Source: Alloalcanivorax mobilis (GTDB taxonomy: Bacteria; Pseudomonadota; Gammaproteobacteria; Pseudomonadales; Alcanivoracaceae). Taken from it: a stretch of 64,000 bases of DNA. The position numbers and the translations under genes were made by a program. Within the stretch, counting starts at the first letter, position 1. Each line of letters begins with the position of its first letter. Below the pieces are notes generated by a model. The model ran no database searches. It was not told the DNA's origin and was given only the letters and a program-made list of their open reading frames with translations. The DNA lies in the NCBI RefSeq assembly GCF_002864685.1, contig NZ_NMQZ01000012.1, positions 54,490 to 118,489 on the forward strand, read 5' to 3'. Shown here one piece after another: positions 1 through 8,339 of this stretch.

Positions 1-221
1 GGATGCTGCGGCCTCAGCTCGGCCAGGGGCAGGCGCCACAGCAACAGGGCGCCGAGCAGCAGAAAGTGAAATAAATAGCGGGCCCAGGTCACCTGAATCA
101 CGTGGTAACTGTCGCTGAGGTGTTTGGCGAGCCCATCCATCACCGGCAGGATGCTCACCCCCAGGGCCATCAACAGTACGCCGATCAGCGGGCGTGCCGC
201 CGGAGCGGCCACGGCGGTCAT
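1..221 (-). CDS. DMT (EamA-type) transporter, N-terminal part
   Basis: The first 73 codons of a membrane protein that runs off the left edge of the window. After a short polar start the chain reads LIGVLLMALGVSILPVMDGLAKHL and continues with VTWARYLFHFLLLGALLLW, which is the TM1-TM2 pattern of drug/metabolite transporters of the EamA type, including the conserved Asp-Gly-Leu-Ala-Lys stretch after TM1. The ATG at 219-221 places this motif at the usual distance from the start. I see no strong Shine-Dalgarno sequence before it, so the start is tentative. Substrate cannot be told. It is divergent from plsB. Confidence 0.75.
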   Translation of the reverse strand, partial: MTAVAAPAARPLIGVLLMALGVSILPVMDGLAKHLSDSYHVIQVTWARYLFHFLLLGALLLWRLPLAELRPQH

Positions 222-542
222 GATCGCCGGCCAGCGGTGCGCCAGCGACAGGTAAAGTGGCCAACCAGAAGCGTCCAAGACAAAGCGAATTCCCCACAAA
301 GAAAGGATCAAGGCGGCGGATGCGGTACCGCCGCGCCCGCCCACGGCAACGGAGTAACATATCGCCGTGGCGGCACTGTTGAAACCTTTGCCTGCGACCC
401 TGATGGTTGCGCGGGTGCGACAGCACGCACCGGCCCTGCGGGCAGCGGTTGCAATCCGGTAACATCTTGCAATATCCGACGATGTCGGTGCCGCCACCCC
501 TCGGGTAGAATTCCCTCACCTTTGATTACCCGTTTGGCTCTT
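222..542. other. Intergenic region between a DMT transporter and plsB
   Basis: About 320 bases between divergent genes. An open frame continues upstream from plsB through this stretch, but its translation is Arg/Gly/His-rich and looks non-coding. It must hold promoters for both neighbours; I see no clear sigma-70 boxes, operator or hairpin. Confidence 0.5.
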
Positions 543-3080
543 ATGACGCCCTGGTTAGGACTGGATCGCCTCTTTTTTCTGCTTATTCGCGCTTTTATGC
601 GGCTGTGCACCCGTATCCGGGCGCTGCCCGAGGACCCGGCGGAACTGCAACTGGACCCCAACAAACCGGTGGTCTATGTGGTGCGGGACCGCTCGGTGGC
701 GGACGCGGCGGTGGCCGATCAGGCCGCCCGCCGGCTCGGGCTGAGTGCCCCGAAGGCGTCGCTGACCCTGGGTAAGCAGCATTTGTCGCGCAGCTACTTT
801 CATCTTTACAAGCGCGCTCGCACGGTCAGCCGTGAGCGTCTGGCGGTGACACCGGCGCGGCTGCAACGGTTGGTCGCCGGGCTCAAGAACAACCCCGAGC
901 TGGACGTGCAGTTGGTGCCGGTGTCGGTGTTCTGGGGCCGCCAGCCAGAAAAGGAAAATTCCCTGTGGCGGATCATTTTTTCCGACAACTGGGCACCGCC
1001 GGGTTTCATTAAGAAATTTTTTATCATCATCACCCAGGGTCGCGAACTCTACGTGCAGTTCAGCTCGCCCCTGTCGCTGCGCGCGCTGGTCGACCAGGGG
1101 CGCACCGACGACCAGATCGTGCGCAAGACCTCGCGCATTCTGCGCGTGCATTTCCGCCGCCAGCAGGAAGCCGCCATCGGCCCGGATTTGTCCCACCGAC
1201 GCACGCTCTCCAACGCCATCATGGAAGCGCCGCCGGTGCGCGAGGCGATTCGCGAGGCGGCCGCCACCCACAACGAAAGCGAAGCGAAAACCCTGGAGCG
1301 CGCGCGCGGCTACGCCATGGAAATTTCGGCGGACTATTCACACACCGTGATTCGCGCCCTGGCGCTGTTTCTGAACTGGCTGTGGAACCGCCTGTACGAC
1401 GGCATCCGTCTTTACAACCTGGACCACCTTACCCATCTGGCGCGCGACCATGAGATCATCTATGTGCCCTGCCATCGCAGTCACATCGATTACCTGCTGC
1501 TCAGCTACGTGGTCTACCGCAACGGTCTGGTGCCGCCGCACATCGCCGCCGGCATCAACCTCAACCTGCCGGTGGTGGGCACCATCCTGCGCCGTGGCGG
1601 CGCCTTCTTCATGCGCCGCAGCTTCCGCGACAACCCGCTCTATTCGGCGGTGTTCTATGAGTATCTGCACAGCATCACCACGCGCGGTTTTTCGATTGAG
1701 TACTTCGTCGAGGGTGGCCGCAGCCGCAGTGGCCGCATGCTGCAGCCGCGTACCGGCATGCTGGCGATGACGGTACGCAGCTTCCTGCGTGACGCGCGCA
1801 AACCGATTGCCTTCGTGCCGGTCTATGTGGGTTACGAAAAAGTGATCGAGGCGGGCTCGTACATTGGCGAGTTGCACGGCGGTAAGAAAAAGAAAGAGTC
1901 GGTGTTTGGCTTGCTCAAATCCCTCAAGGTGCTGCGCAGCCATTTCGGCCAGGTGCATGTGAATTTCGGCGAGCCGATCCGGCTGGTGGACTTTCTCGAC
2001 GATCACCGCGAGGGCTGGCGCAACGAGGAGCTGGCCCCCCACGACAGCCCGACCTGGTTCAAGCAGACCGTCAATGCCCTGGGCGAGGAAGTGGTGACCC
2101 GCATCAACGCCGCCGCGGTGGCCAACCCGGTCAATCTGATCAGCCTGGCGTTGCTGGCCACGCCCAAACACACCATGGATCTGCAGCAACTTCGCCAACA
2201 GTTGCAGCTCTATATCAATCTGCTTGAGCAGGCGCCGTACAGTGACACCGCGCGCCTGGCGGAAACCGACCCGGACACCATTATCGAGTATGGCCTGGAG
2301 CATGAATTCCTGATTCGCGTGCCGCATTCGCTGGGCGACGTGGTCACCACCGATCCGAAAACCGCCCTGCAGATGGCCTACGTGCGCAACAACAGCCTGC
2401 ACCTGTTCGTGCTGCCCGGGCTGATCTGCTCGCTGTTTCTCAACGCCCGCTCGATTCGTCTGCCCATGCTGCAAAGCATGGTCGCCCTGCTCTACCCGTT
2501 TTTCCGCAACGAATATCTTCTGCACTGGCGCCAGGACGACGACCTGCCCGACGCGGTGGAGCGCATTGTCTCGGTGCTGGAGAGCAACGGCCTGATCAGC
2601 CGCGAAGGCGACTGCCTGCACGGCGCCGCCATTCACAGTTACGCCTCCGATCTGCTCGCCCACCTTGGCCAGACGGTGATGCCCTCCCTGGAGCGTTACT
2701 ACCTGACCATCCGCCTGCTGGTGCAATACGGCAGCGGCCGGCTGACCACCGACCAGCTCGGCGAGCTGGCGCACCACACCGCGCAACGGCTCTCTCTGCT
2801 TTATGAATTCAACTCACCGGAATTTTTCGACAAGGTGGTGTTGCGCAACTTTATCGGCCAACTGGTGGAAGCCGGCCTGGTGGATCTCGACCCGCAACAA
2901 CAGCTCACCTTCGGCGACACCCTGCGCACCCTGGACGACGAAGCCCGCCGCATCCTCAGCCCCGACATCAGCCAGGCGATTCAGCGCATCACCCGCGTCC
3001 CGGAACTCGACACCGCCCTCGCCGCCACTGACCATCAACAAGCCGGCAACCCGGCCAAAGGCACCGAAGCGGGGAAGTAA
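543..3080 (+). CDS. plsB: Glycerol-3-phosphate 1-O-acyltransferase PlsB
   Basis: Inner-membrane enzyme that acylates sn-glycerol-3-phosphate at position 1, the first step of phospholipid synthesis. The 845-residue product is close to the usual PlsB length (about 800-840). The acyltransferase block I HRSHIDY (His311-X4-Asp316) and block III YFVEGGRSRSG (about 387-397) are intact, and GAFFMRR between them is the block II arginine region. The start at ATG 543 gives MTPWLGLDRLFFLLIRAF, a normal PlsB N-terminus; the frame is open for 147 more codons upstream but these do not look like protein. The C-terminus ends one base before a 7-bp repeat array at 3081. Confidence 0.97.
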   Translation: MTPWLGLDRLFFLLIRAFMRLCTRIRALPEDPAELQLDPNKPVVYVVRDRSVADAAVADQAARRLGLSAPKASLTLGKQHLSRSYFHLYKRARTVSRERLAVTPARLQRLVAGLKNNPELDVQLVPVSVFWGRQPEKENSLWRIIFSDNWAPPGFIKKFFIIITQGRELYVQFSSPLSLRALVDQGRTDDQIVRKTSRILRVHFRRQQEAAIGPDLSHRRTLSNAIMEAPPVREAIREAAATHNESEAKTLERARGYAMEISADYSHTVIRALALFLNWLWNRLYDGIRLYNLDHLTHLARDHEIIYVPCHRSHIDYLLLSYVVYRNGLVPPHIAAGINLNLPVVGTILRRGGAFFMRRSFRDNPLYSAVFYEYLHSITTRGFSIEYFVEGGRSRSGRMLQPRTGMLAMTVRSFLRDARKPIAFVPVYVGYEKVIEAGSYIGELHGGKKKKESVFGLLKSLKVLRSHFGQVHVNFGEPIRLVDFLDDHREGWRNEELAPHDSPTWFKQTVNALGEEVVTRINAAAVANPVNLISLALLATPKHTMDLQQLRQQLQLYINLLEQAPYSDTARLAETDPDTIIEYGLEHEFLIRVPHSLGDVVTTDPKTALQMAYVRNNSLHLFVLPGLICSLFLNARSIRLPMLQSMVALLYPFFRNEYLLHWRQDDDLPDAVERIVSVLESNGLISREGDCLHGAAIHSYASDLLAHLGQTVMPSLERYYLTIRLLVQYGSGRLTTDQLGELAHHTAQRLSLLYEFNSPEFFDKVVLRNFIGQLVEAGLVDLDPQQQLTFGDTLRTLDDEARRILSPDISQAIQRITRVPELDTALAATDHQQAGNPAKGTEAGK

Positions 3081-3165
3081 CAAGCTGCAAGCTGCAAGCT
3101 GCAAGCCAGCGCATTGTGGCGGAGGGGCCGTGCCGGTCAAGAGCCCGTTAAAAGTTAAAAGTTAA
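3081..3165. repeat. Left half of nested heptamer inverted-repeat element (split by the IS)
   Basis: Starts directly after the plsB stop. Four tandem copies of a CAAGCTG-type heptamer occupy 3081-3106, and AAAGTTA-type heptamers occupy 3148-3165. Both arms have inverted partners on the far side of the IS: AACTTTT-type at 6657-6683 and AAGCTTG-type at 6725-6747. Removing the 3372-bp IS and one target copy restores a nested inverted repeat of about 290 bp between plsB and rsmJ. Confidence 0.85.
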
Positions 3166-3252
3166 GGGTAAGCGGATTAAATGGTTGATCTTACCTTTGC
3201 ATGAGAGTGAGACAGACCGGCATCTCATCGGATTATCTGGTTGATGCTTCAC

Positions 3253-3660
3253 CTACTGCTGGTGCATGTTTCCTTCGCTAATTCCAGCAAGAACCCCACA
3301 CGCCTCAACTTCCCGGTCATCGTTGCAACTCGCTCTCAGTGAAACGAGTTGTTTCTCAAGCGCTTGCAGAGCGGTTATCTGCGACCGCACATGAGAGATG
3401 TGATCATCGAGCAAGGCGTTGACGGCGGTACAAGGCTGATGAGGGTCGTCCTGATAGCTCTGTAGTTCGTGAATCTCAGCCAGTGACAGGCCCAGGATTC
3501 TGCAGCGACGGATGAAGGCCAGCCCCTCACCATGCTTCTCGGTATAGACACGGTAACCGTTGTCCTGCCGATCAGGCGGCGGCAACAAGCCCTGCTGTTC
3601 ATAGAAGCGGATCGTCTGTGTTTCGACCCCTACCAACTGCGCCAACTGACCAATGCGCAT
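3253..3660 (-). CDS. MerR-family Cd(II)/Pb(II)-responsive regulator (CadR/PbrR type)
   Basis: DNA-distorting activator that switches the divergent exporter promoter when a heavy metal binds. The protein is 135 residues with an N-terminal winged helix (MRIGQLAQLVGVETQTIRFYEQQGLL), a coiled-coil dimer helix and a Cys-rich tail. Starting at ATG 3658-3660 puts cysteines at 77 and 112, the positions of the metal-binding cysteines in P. putida CadR, with another at 121; this is why I prefer this start to the one five codons upstream. It lies in the left part of the ISPpu12-like element and faces away from the transporter it should control. Confidence 0.9.
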   Translation of the reverse strand: MRIGQLAQLVGVETQTIRFYEQQGLLPPPDRQDNGYRVYTEKHGEGLAFIRRCRILGLSLAEIHELQSYQDDPHQPCTAVNALLDDHISHVRSQITALQALEKQLVSLRASCNDDREVEACGVLAGISEGNMHQQ

Positions 3661-3691
3661 CAGCCTCCTCCCCAACGGATTCTTTACTCTA

Positions 3692-3722
3692 TTGACCTTA
3701 TAGTAGCTTTATAGTTTTAAAT
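3692..3722 (+). promoter_or_regulatory. MerR-type promoter/operator driving the CDF-lspA genes
   Basis: A -35 box TTGACC (3692-3697) and a -10 box TTAAAT (3717-3722) are separated by 19 bp instead of 17, the hallmark of promoters that MerR-family activators untwist. The spacer holds the imperfect dyad CTTATAG...CTTTATAG. Boxes and spacer closely resemble the pbr promoter as I remember it. Confidence 0.85.
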
Positions 3723-3755
3723 GGTACCACAACATTGTTCAAGTGGAGTCGTATC

Positions 3756-4652
3756 ATGAGCAAATCCTGTGGTGGCGCCTGTGGCGGTGATGCAACGTCC
3801 GCAGCGGATACCGATATACAGGCCTCCTCCGAGGCGCCAGGGAGATGGGTCAGTGTTTATGCCGTGCCGAAGATGGACTGTCCATCAGAAGAACGAATGA
3901 TTCGCCTAGCCCTGAACGGCTTTGAGGAGATTCGGGCGCTGTCCTTCGACTTGTCGAACCGCCGGCTGAAGGTCGTGCATGACGGCGAGGTCGAGCCCGT
4001 CACCTCGAAACTGAAGACCTTGGGGCTAGGCGCCTCGCTTCAGGAAACCGTCGCTGCAAATCCGGAGACCATCAAGGCCGCCGAGTTTTCGGCAGCTTCT
4101 GCTAAGCAAGAATCCGGGACCCTGCGCTGGTTGCTCGGCATCAATGCACTTCTGTTCGTGGTGGAAATGACTGCCGGTCTGATCGCCCAGTCCACCGGCC
4201 TGATTGGAGAATCCCTGGACAATTTTGCCGATGCGGCGGTGTACGGGCTTGCCCTTTATGCGGTTGGACATAGCGTGAAAATGCAGGTACGTGCCGCGCA
4301 TCTTGCTGGTGTACTGCAACTGATCTTGGCTGTGGGCGTGCTCGTAGAGGTGGTGAGACGCTTTGTATTCGGTAGTGAGCCTGAATCGCTGGTGATGATG
4401 GCTATCGCATTCGTCGCATTGATTGCCAATACCAGTTGTCTGCTGCTCATATCCAAACATCGGGAAGGCGGGGCGCACATGAAGGCAAGCTGGATATTCT
4501 CGGCCAACGACGTGGTGATCAACCTGGGGGTCATCACCGCCGGCGCCCTGGTCGCGTGGACCGGTTCCAATTATCCGGATCTGATTATCGGCACCATCGC
4601 GGGGGGCATTGTACTTAACGGTGCCAGACGCATTTTGGCGTTGAAGGGTTAA
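3756..4652 (+). CDS. CDF-family cation exporter with N-terminal HMA-like segment
   Basis: Inner-membrane heavy-metal exporter, 298 residues. The start at ATG 3756 gives a Cys/Gly-rich MSKSCGGACGG leader, followed at about 40-45 by MDCPSEE, a metal-binding-like motif in a ferredoxin-fold segment. The membrane part begins near residue 130, with the CDF metal-site signature GESLDNFADA in TM2. It sits 33 bases after a MerR-type promoter and 3 bases before lspA, as in ISPpu12 (czcD-like gene). Cd, Zn or Pb are the likely substrates, inferred from the regulator type; the exact metal cannot be read from sequence. It is a passenger gene, with lower GC than the chromosomal flanks. Confidence 0.88.
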   Translation: MSKSCGGACGGDATSAADTDIQASSEAPGRWVSVYAVPKMDCPSEERMIRLALNGFEEIRALSFDLSNRRLKVVHDGEVEPVTSKLKTLGLGASLQETVAANPETIKAAEFSAASAKQESGTLRWLLGINALLFVVEMTAGLIAQSTGLIGESLDNFADAAVYGLALYAVGHSVKMQVRAAHLAGVLQLILAVGVLVEVVRRFVFGSEPESLVMMAIAFVALIANTSCLLLISKHREGGAHMKASWIFSANDVVINLGVITAGALVAWTGSNYPDLIIGTIAGGIVLNGARRILALKG

Positions 4653-4655
4653 ATA

Positions 4656-5168
4656 ATGCTCATTATTGGCAAAAAGCTCTCGCCGTATGCCCTATTGTCC
4701 ATATCGGGCCTGCTGGCAGCGTCTGATCAGGCTGTAAAGTGGCTGGTGCAGCAATCAATGGCCTATGGCGAGTATGTTTCGGTGACCCCGTTCTTTAACT
4801 GGGTGCACCTATGGAACACCGGTGCCGCATTCAGTCTTTTTGCGAATGGTGGAGGCTGGCAGCGCTACTTTTTTATCGGAATCGCGGTAGTGGTCTCGAT
4901 TTTTCTGATCAAGCTGATCCTTGAAAATCGTCATAAAGGAGAAGCCATCGCTTACAGTCTTATCCTCGGTGGCGCCATGGGCAACCTGATTGACCGGGTC
5001 TTTCGCGGCTATGTTGTGGATTCCTTTGATTTCTATTGGCGAGACTGGCATTGGCCGGCCTTCAACCTGGCTGATATTGCAATTGTCCTCGGTGCCTTAC
5101 TTTTCGTTTCCAGCAGCTTGTTGGGTAAAAAAGCAAACACCAATGCCGAGCCGGATGGATCTGACTGA
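4656..5168 (+). CDS. lspA: Signal peptidase II (lipoprotein signal peptidase), element-borne
   Basis: Four-helix membrane aspartyl protease that removes signal peptides from prolipoproteins. The 170-residue protein has all conserved blocks: SDQAVKW (Asp24), NTGAAFS, NLIDR (catalytic Asp113) and FNLADI (catalytic Asp140), matching E. coli Asp114/Asp141 almost exactly. It begins 3 bases after the CDF gene and so is probably co-translated. As part of a mobile heavy-metal operon it corresponds to the LspA-like proteins of pbr loci and is most likely not the housekeeping copy. Confidence 0.93.
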   Translation: MLIIGKKLSPYALLSISGLLAASDQAVKWLVQQSMAYGEYVSVTPFFNWVHLWNTGAAFSLFANGGGWQRYFFIGIAVVVSIFLIKLILENRHKGEAIAYSLILGGAMGNLIDRVFRGYVVDSFDFYWRDWHWPAFNLADIAIVLGALLFVSSSLLGKKANTNAEPDGSD

Positions 5169-5189
5169 CACCTACGCCTATACAACACC

Positions 5190-6479
5190 ATGACCGAACT
5201 TCCCGACAACATCCTTCACCTGCCGCAATACCAAGTACTGGGCTGCAAATCAACCGACGACGAAATGCACTTCCAGGTGGACGTGCCCGATCCCATCGCC
5301 TGCGAGGAATGCGGCGTGCAGGGTGAGTTCGTACGGTTCGGCAAGCGTGACGTTCCCTATCGTGATCTGCCCATCCACGGCAAGCGGGTCACTCTCTGGG
5401 TGGTCCGCCGCCGATACACCTGCCGGGCCTGCAAGACAACATTCAGGCCCCAGCTACCGGAGATGGTGGACGGATTCCGTATGACACTGCGGCTGCATGA
5501 GTACGTGGAGAAGGAATCCTTCAACCACCCCTACACCTTTGTGGCGGCACAGACCGGCCTGGACGAGAAGACGGTGCGCGACATCTTCAACGCCCGCGCC
5601 GAGTTCCTGGGGCGCTGGCACCGCTTCGAGACGCCCCGCATCCTGGGCATTGACGAGCTATACCTGAACAAGCGCTACCGCTGCATTCTGACCAACATTG
5701 AGGAGCGAACCCTGCTCGACCTGCTGGCCACCCGCCGCCAGGACGTGGTGACCAACTACCTGATGAAGCTGAAAGACCGGCAGAAGGTCGAGATCGTCAG
5801 CATGGACATGTGGAACCCCTACCGGGCAGCGGTCAAGGCTGTGCTGCCCCAGGCCCGTATCGTGGTCGATAAGTTCCATGTGGTGCGCATGGCCAACGAT
5901 GCCCTAGAGAGAGTGCGCAAGGGCCTCAGAAAGGAGCTGAAACCGTCCCAGAGCCGGACTCTCAAGGGAGACCGGAAAATCCTGCTGAAACGCGCTCACG
6001 AAGTCTCAGACCGGGAGCGCCTCATCATGGAGACCTGGACAGGCGCGTTCCCGCAACTGCTGGCCGCCTACGAGCACAAGGAGCGCTTCTACGGCATCTG
6101 GGACGCCACCACACGGCTCCAGGCAGAAGCCGCCCTGGACGAGTGGATAGCCACCATCCCGAAGGGCCAAAAGGAAGTCTGGAGCGATCTGGTCAGGGCA
6201 GTGGGAAACTGGCGCGAAGAGACCATGACCTACTTCGAGACGGACATGCCCGTCACCAACGCTTACACGGAGTCCATCAACCGACTGGCCAAGGACAAGA
6301 ACCGTGAAGGGCGCGGTTACTCCTTCGAGGTGATGCGGGCACGAATGCTCTACACCACGAAGCACAAGAAGAAGGCACCGACTGCGAAGGTCTCTCCTTT
6401 CTACAAGAAAACCATCGGTTACGGACTGCCGGACTTCGCAGAGGAACTCAACTACGGAGTCGATCTATCAACCATCTGA
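5190..6479 (+). CDS. tnpA: ISL3-family transposase
   Basis: Full-length 429-residue DDE transposase. An N-terminal zinc-ribbon pair (Cys38/Cys41 and Cys78/Cys81) precedes an HTH-like region and the catalytic core: Asp155 in GIDELYL, Asp227 in VVDKFHV and Glu361 in YTESINR, the expected spacing for ISL3. Asp206 in SMDMWNPY is a further conserved acidic residue. The frame is unbroken, and the stop lies 34 bases before the right inverted repeat, so the protein should be functional. It may be transcribed together with the upstream metal genes. Confidence 0.96.
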   Translation: MTELPDNILHLPQYQVLGCKSTDDEMHFQVDVPDPIACEECGVQGEFVRFGKRDVPYRDLPIHGKRVTLWVVRRRYTCRACKTTFRPQLPEMVDGFRMTLRLHEYVEKESFNHPYTFVAAQTGLDEKTVRDIFNARAEFLGRWHRFETPRILGIDELYLNKRYRCILTNIEERTLLDLLATRRQDVVTNYLMKLKDRQKVEIVSMDMWNPYRAAVKAVLPQARIVVDKFHVVRMANDALERVRKGLRKELKPSQSRTLKGDRKILLKRAHEVSDRERLIMETWTGAFPQLLAAYEHKERFYGIWDATTRLQAEAALDEWIATIPKGQKEVWSDLVRAVGNWREETMTYFETDMPVTNAYTESINRLAKDKNREGRGYSFEVMRARMLYTTKHKKKAPTAKVSPFYKKTIGYGLPDFAEELNYGVDLSTI

Positions 6480-6537
6480 GGGTGGTATCAGATTGATGGG
6501 GTGAAGGTGCCCCATCAACCATTAAATCCGTATACCC

Positions 6538-6747
6538 AAAGTTAAAAGGTCGTAGCCGAAACGCCTTCCCACGGCCTACGGCCGTGGAAGATCAGCGCGG
6601 GTTTGAACTCCCTGAAGCGCGGGCACGGCCCTGCCGTCTTGTGGGCCCCGCCCGCGTTTTAACTTTTCACTTTTAACTTTCAACCAGCGCCTTGCCCACG
6701 GCACGGCGCTTCTTCCAGCACAGTCAGCTTGAAGCTTGCAGCTTCTA
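6538..6747. repeat. Right half of the nested heptamer inverted-repeat element
   Basis: Begins with the second copy of the 8-bp duplication. AACTTTT-type heptamers at 6657-6683 are the inverted partner of 3148-3165, and AAGCTTG/CAGCTTG-type heptamers at 6725-6747 pair with 3081-3106. Between them is a GC-rich spacer containing GCGGGCACGG, a word also present in the spacers near 21060, 26078 and 31895. The rsmJ stop codon (6745-6747) lies inside the outer arm. Confidence 0.8.
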
Positions 6748-7482
6748 GCCCCCCGGCAAATACACATCAAACCGCACCGTCTTGCCATCCAATGAATGGT
6801 GCGGGGCGGTGCCGCCGAGCGGGGGCGCGCGGCGGGGGCGTTTGACGATCACCTTGTCGCAGGGTTGGCGGCGGGCCAGCGCAAGCAGCGCCCGTTCTTC
6901 GTCCAGGTCCGGGTAGCGGCACAGCGTCTGCAGCCATTGCAGATCTTTTTTCACCGCCGCGCTTTTATCCCGGGCCGGGAACATCGGGTCCAGATAGAGC
7001 GCGTGCCAGGGGCCGGCGGGCAGTGGGTCGCTGAGCGCCTCGCCCACCGGCATCAGCGTCAGCCGCTGCGCCAATGGCGTGTCGGCGGCGCGGGCCAGGC
7101 CGTCGGCCAGCAAGGCGTGCAGCACCGGCTGGCGTTCGATCAGGGTCACGGCAAAGCCGGCGGCCGCCATCAGCGCCGCGTCGCGGCCCAGCCCGGCGGT
7201 CAGGTCCAATACTCGGGGTGACGTGTGTTTGGGCTTGCCGAGGGCTTTGATCAGCCGCTCGTGCCGCACCCGATCCGCCGCCAGGCGATAACCCTGCCGG
7301 CCGCCAGTAAAGTCCACGCACAGCGGCGCCGCCTTGTCGCCGGGTGCCCAGATCGATAACCCCCGCTCCACCACGCCCAGCACCAGCGCCAAGCCCCGTT
7401 CGCCGGCGCCGGCCTCGTCCGCCACCGGGATGCCAACCGCTAGCGGCGGTGCCCCCGGTAACAGGCCGATCAGATCAGCCAC
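6745..7482 (-). CDS. rsmJ: 16S rRNA (guanine-1516-N2)-methyltransferase RsmJ
   Basis: Class I SAM methyltransferase of 245 residues, the usual RsmJ length. The SAM-binding motif VLDLTAGLGRDA is at about 90-101, followed by the acidic ERQP loop, and the catalytic region LDPMFPARDKSA lies near 165. The C-terminal KRPRRAPPL block is typical of RsmJ. Its start overlaps the end of uppP by 13 bases, so the two are probably translated together on the minus strand. Confidence 0.93.
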   Translation of the reverse strand: MADLIGLLPGAPPLAVGIPVADEAGAGERGLALVLGVVERGLSIWAPGDKAAPLCVDFTGGRQGYRLAADRVRHERLIKALGKPKHTSPRVLDLTAGLGRDAALMAAAGFAVTLIERQPVLHALLADGLARAADTPLAQRLTLMPVGEALSDPLPAGPWHALYLDPMFPARDKSAAVKKDLQWLQTLCRYPDLDEERALLALARRQPCDKVIVKRPRRAPPLGGTAPHHSLDGKTVRFDVYLPGG

Positions 7483-8267
7483 AGAAACAGCGCGCCGCCC
7501 AGTATCAGGCGATAAACCATGAACGGGAACATGCCGAGCCGCTCAAGCAGCTTGAGAAAAAACACAATGGTCACATAAGCGGTGGCGGCGCTGACCACCA
7601 CGCCCAGGGCCATGTAGCCCCAATGCACCGGGGTGCTGCTTTCAACCAGATCCACGATCTTCAACAGGCCGGCGCCGAGAATCACCGGCACCGACAGCAG
7701 AAACGAGAAGTGCGCCGCCTGCTCGCGGCGAAAGCCCAGGGCCAGCGCGGCGGTCATGGTGATGCCGCTGCGCGAGGTCCCGGGAATCAACGCCACCGCC
7801 TGGGCCAGACCGATCAGCAGCGCGCTGCGCACGCCCATGCTGTCCATACCACGGGTGCGCTTGCCGGCGCGGTCCGCCAGCCACAGCAACACGCCGAACA
7901 CCACCGTGGTGGTGGCGATCACCCAGGCGGACCGCAGTTGATGCTCGATCAGGTCCTTGGCCAGAAAGCCGCCCAGCACCGCCGGCAGGGTCGCCAGCAC
8001 CACCAGCAAACCCAGCTTCAGATCCGGGTTCATACGCCGCTCCACCAGGCCGCGCCCGGCGCCGGTGGTCATTGCCCATAAATCGCGACGGTAATACACC
8101 ACCACCGCCAGCAAGGTGCCCAGATGCACCGCCACGTCGAACGCCAGGCCCTGGTCGGGCCAGCCAAGAATTTGCGAGGGAAGAATCAGGTGCGCGGAGC
8201 TGGAGATCGGCAGGAATTCGGTAAAACCCTGAACCAGAGCCAGGATAAAAGCCTGCATGGCATCCAT
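7470..8267 (-). CDS. uppP: Undecaprenyl-diphosphatase UppP (BacA)
   Basis: Integral membrane phosphatase of 265 residues that regenerates undecaprenyl phosphate for peptidoglycan synthesis and can confer bacitracin tolerance. The N-terminal catalytic motif QGFTEFLPISSSAHL (13-27) with the Glu-rich/SSS signature is present, and the second motif PGTSRSGITM appears near residue 170. Several hydrophobic helices follow. It is the upstream partner of rsmJ on the minus strand. Confidence 0.96.
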   Translation of the reverse strand: MDAMQAFILALVQGFTEFLPISSSAHLILPSQILGWPDQGLAFDVAVHLGTLLAVVVYYRRDLWAMTTGAGRGLVERRMNPDLKLGLLVVLATLPAVLGGFLAKDLIEHQLRSAWVIATTTVVFGVLLWLADRAGKRTRGMDSMGVRSALLIGLAQAVALIPGTSRSGITMTAALALGFRREQAAHFSFLLSVPVILGAGLLKIVDLVESSTPVHWGYMALGVVVSAATAYVTIVFFLKLLERLGMFPFMVYRLILGGALFLWLI

Positions 8268-8339
8268 TGAAGTGTCCTTATCGGGGCCGGGTATGGCGCG
8301 GGTGCGGGCGCGCGCTCATCGGTGAACGCGGCCCATCAA

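Larger units (their letters stand above)
3166..6537. mobile_element. ISPpu12-like ISL3-family element with metal-resistance passenger genes
   Basis: A complete transposable element of 3372 bp. The 24-bp terminal inverted repeats lie at 3166-3189 and 6514-6537 and match at 21 of 24 positions, both beginning GGGTA outward. The flanking 8 bases AAAGTTAA are identical on both sides (3158-3165 and 6538-6545), a perfect 8-bp target duplication as expected for ISL3. It carries, in order, a divergent MerR-type regulator, a CDF transporter, lspA and the transposase. From memory this is the gene set and size of ISPpu12 of plasmid pWW0. Intact ends, duplication and transposase suggest recent insertion. 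Confidence 0.95.

Noticed and set aside
102..542. Upstream extension of the plsB reading frame
   Set aside because: The translation is low-quality Arg/Gly/His-rich sequence and the PlsB N-terminus fits the ATG at 543.
4656..5168. Housekeeping lspA
   Set aside because: It lies inside the IS ends, in the order found in ISPpu12, away from ileS, so it is a passenger copy.
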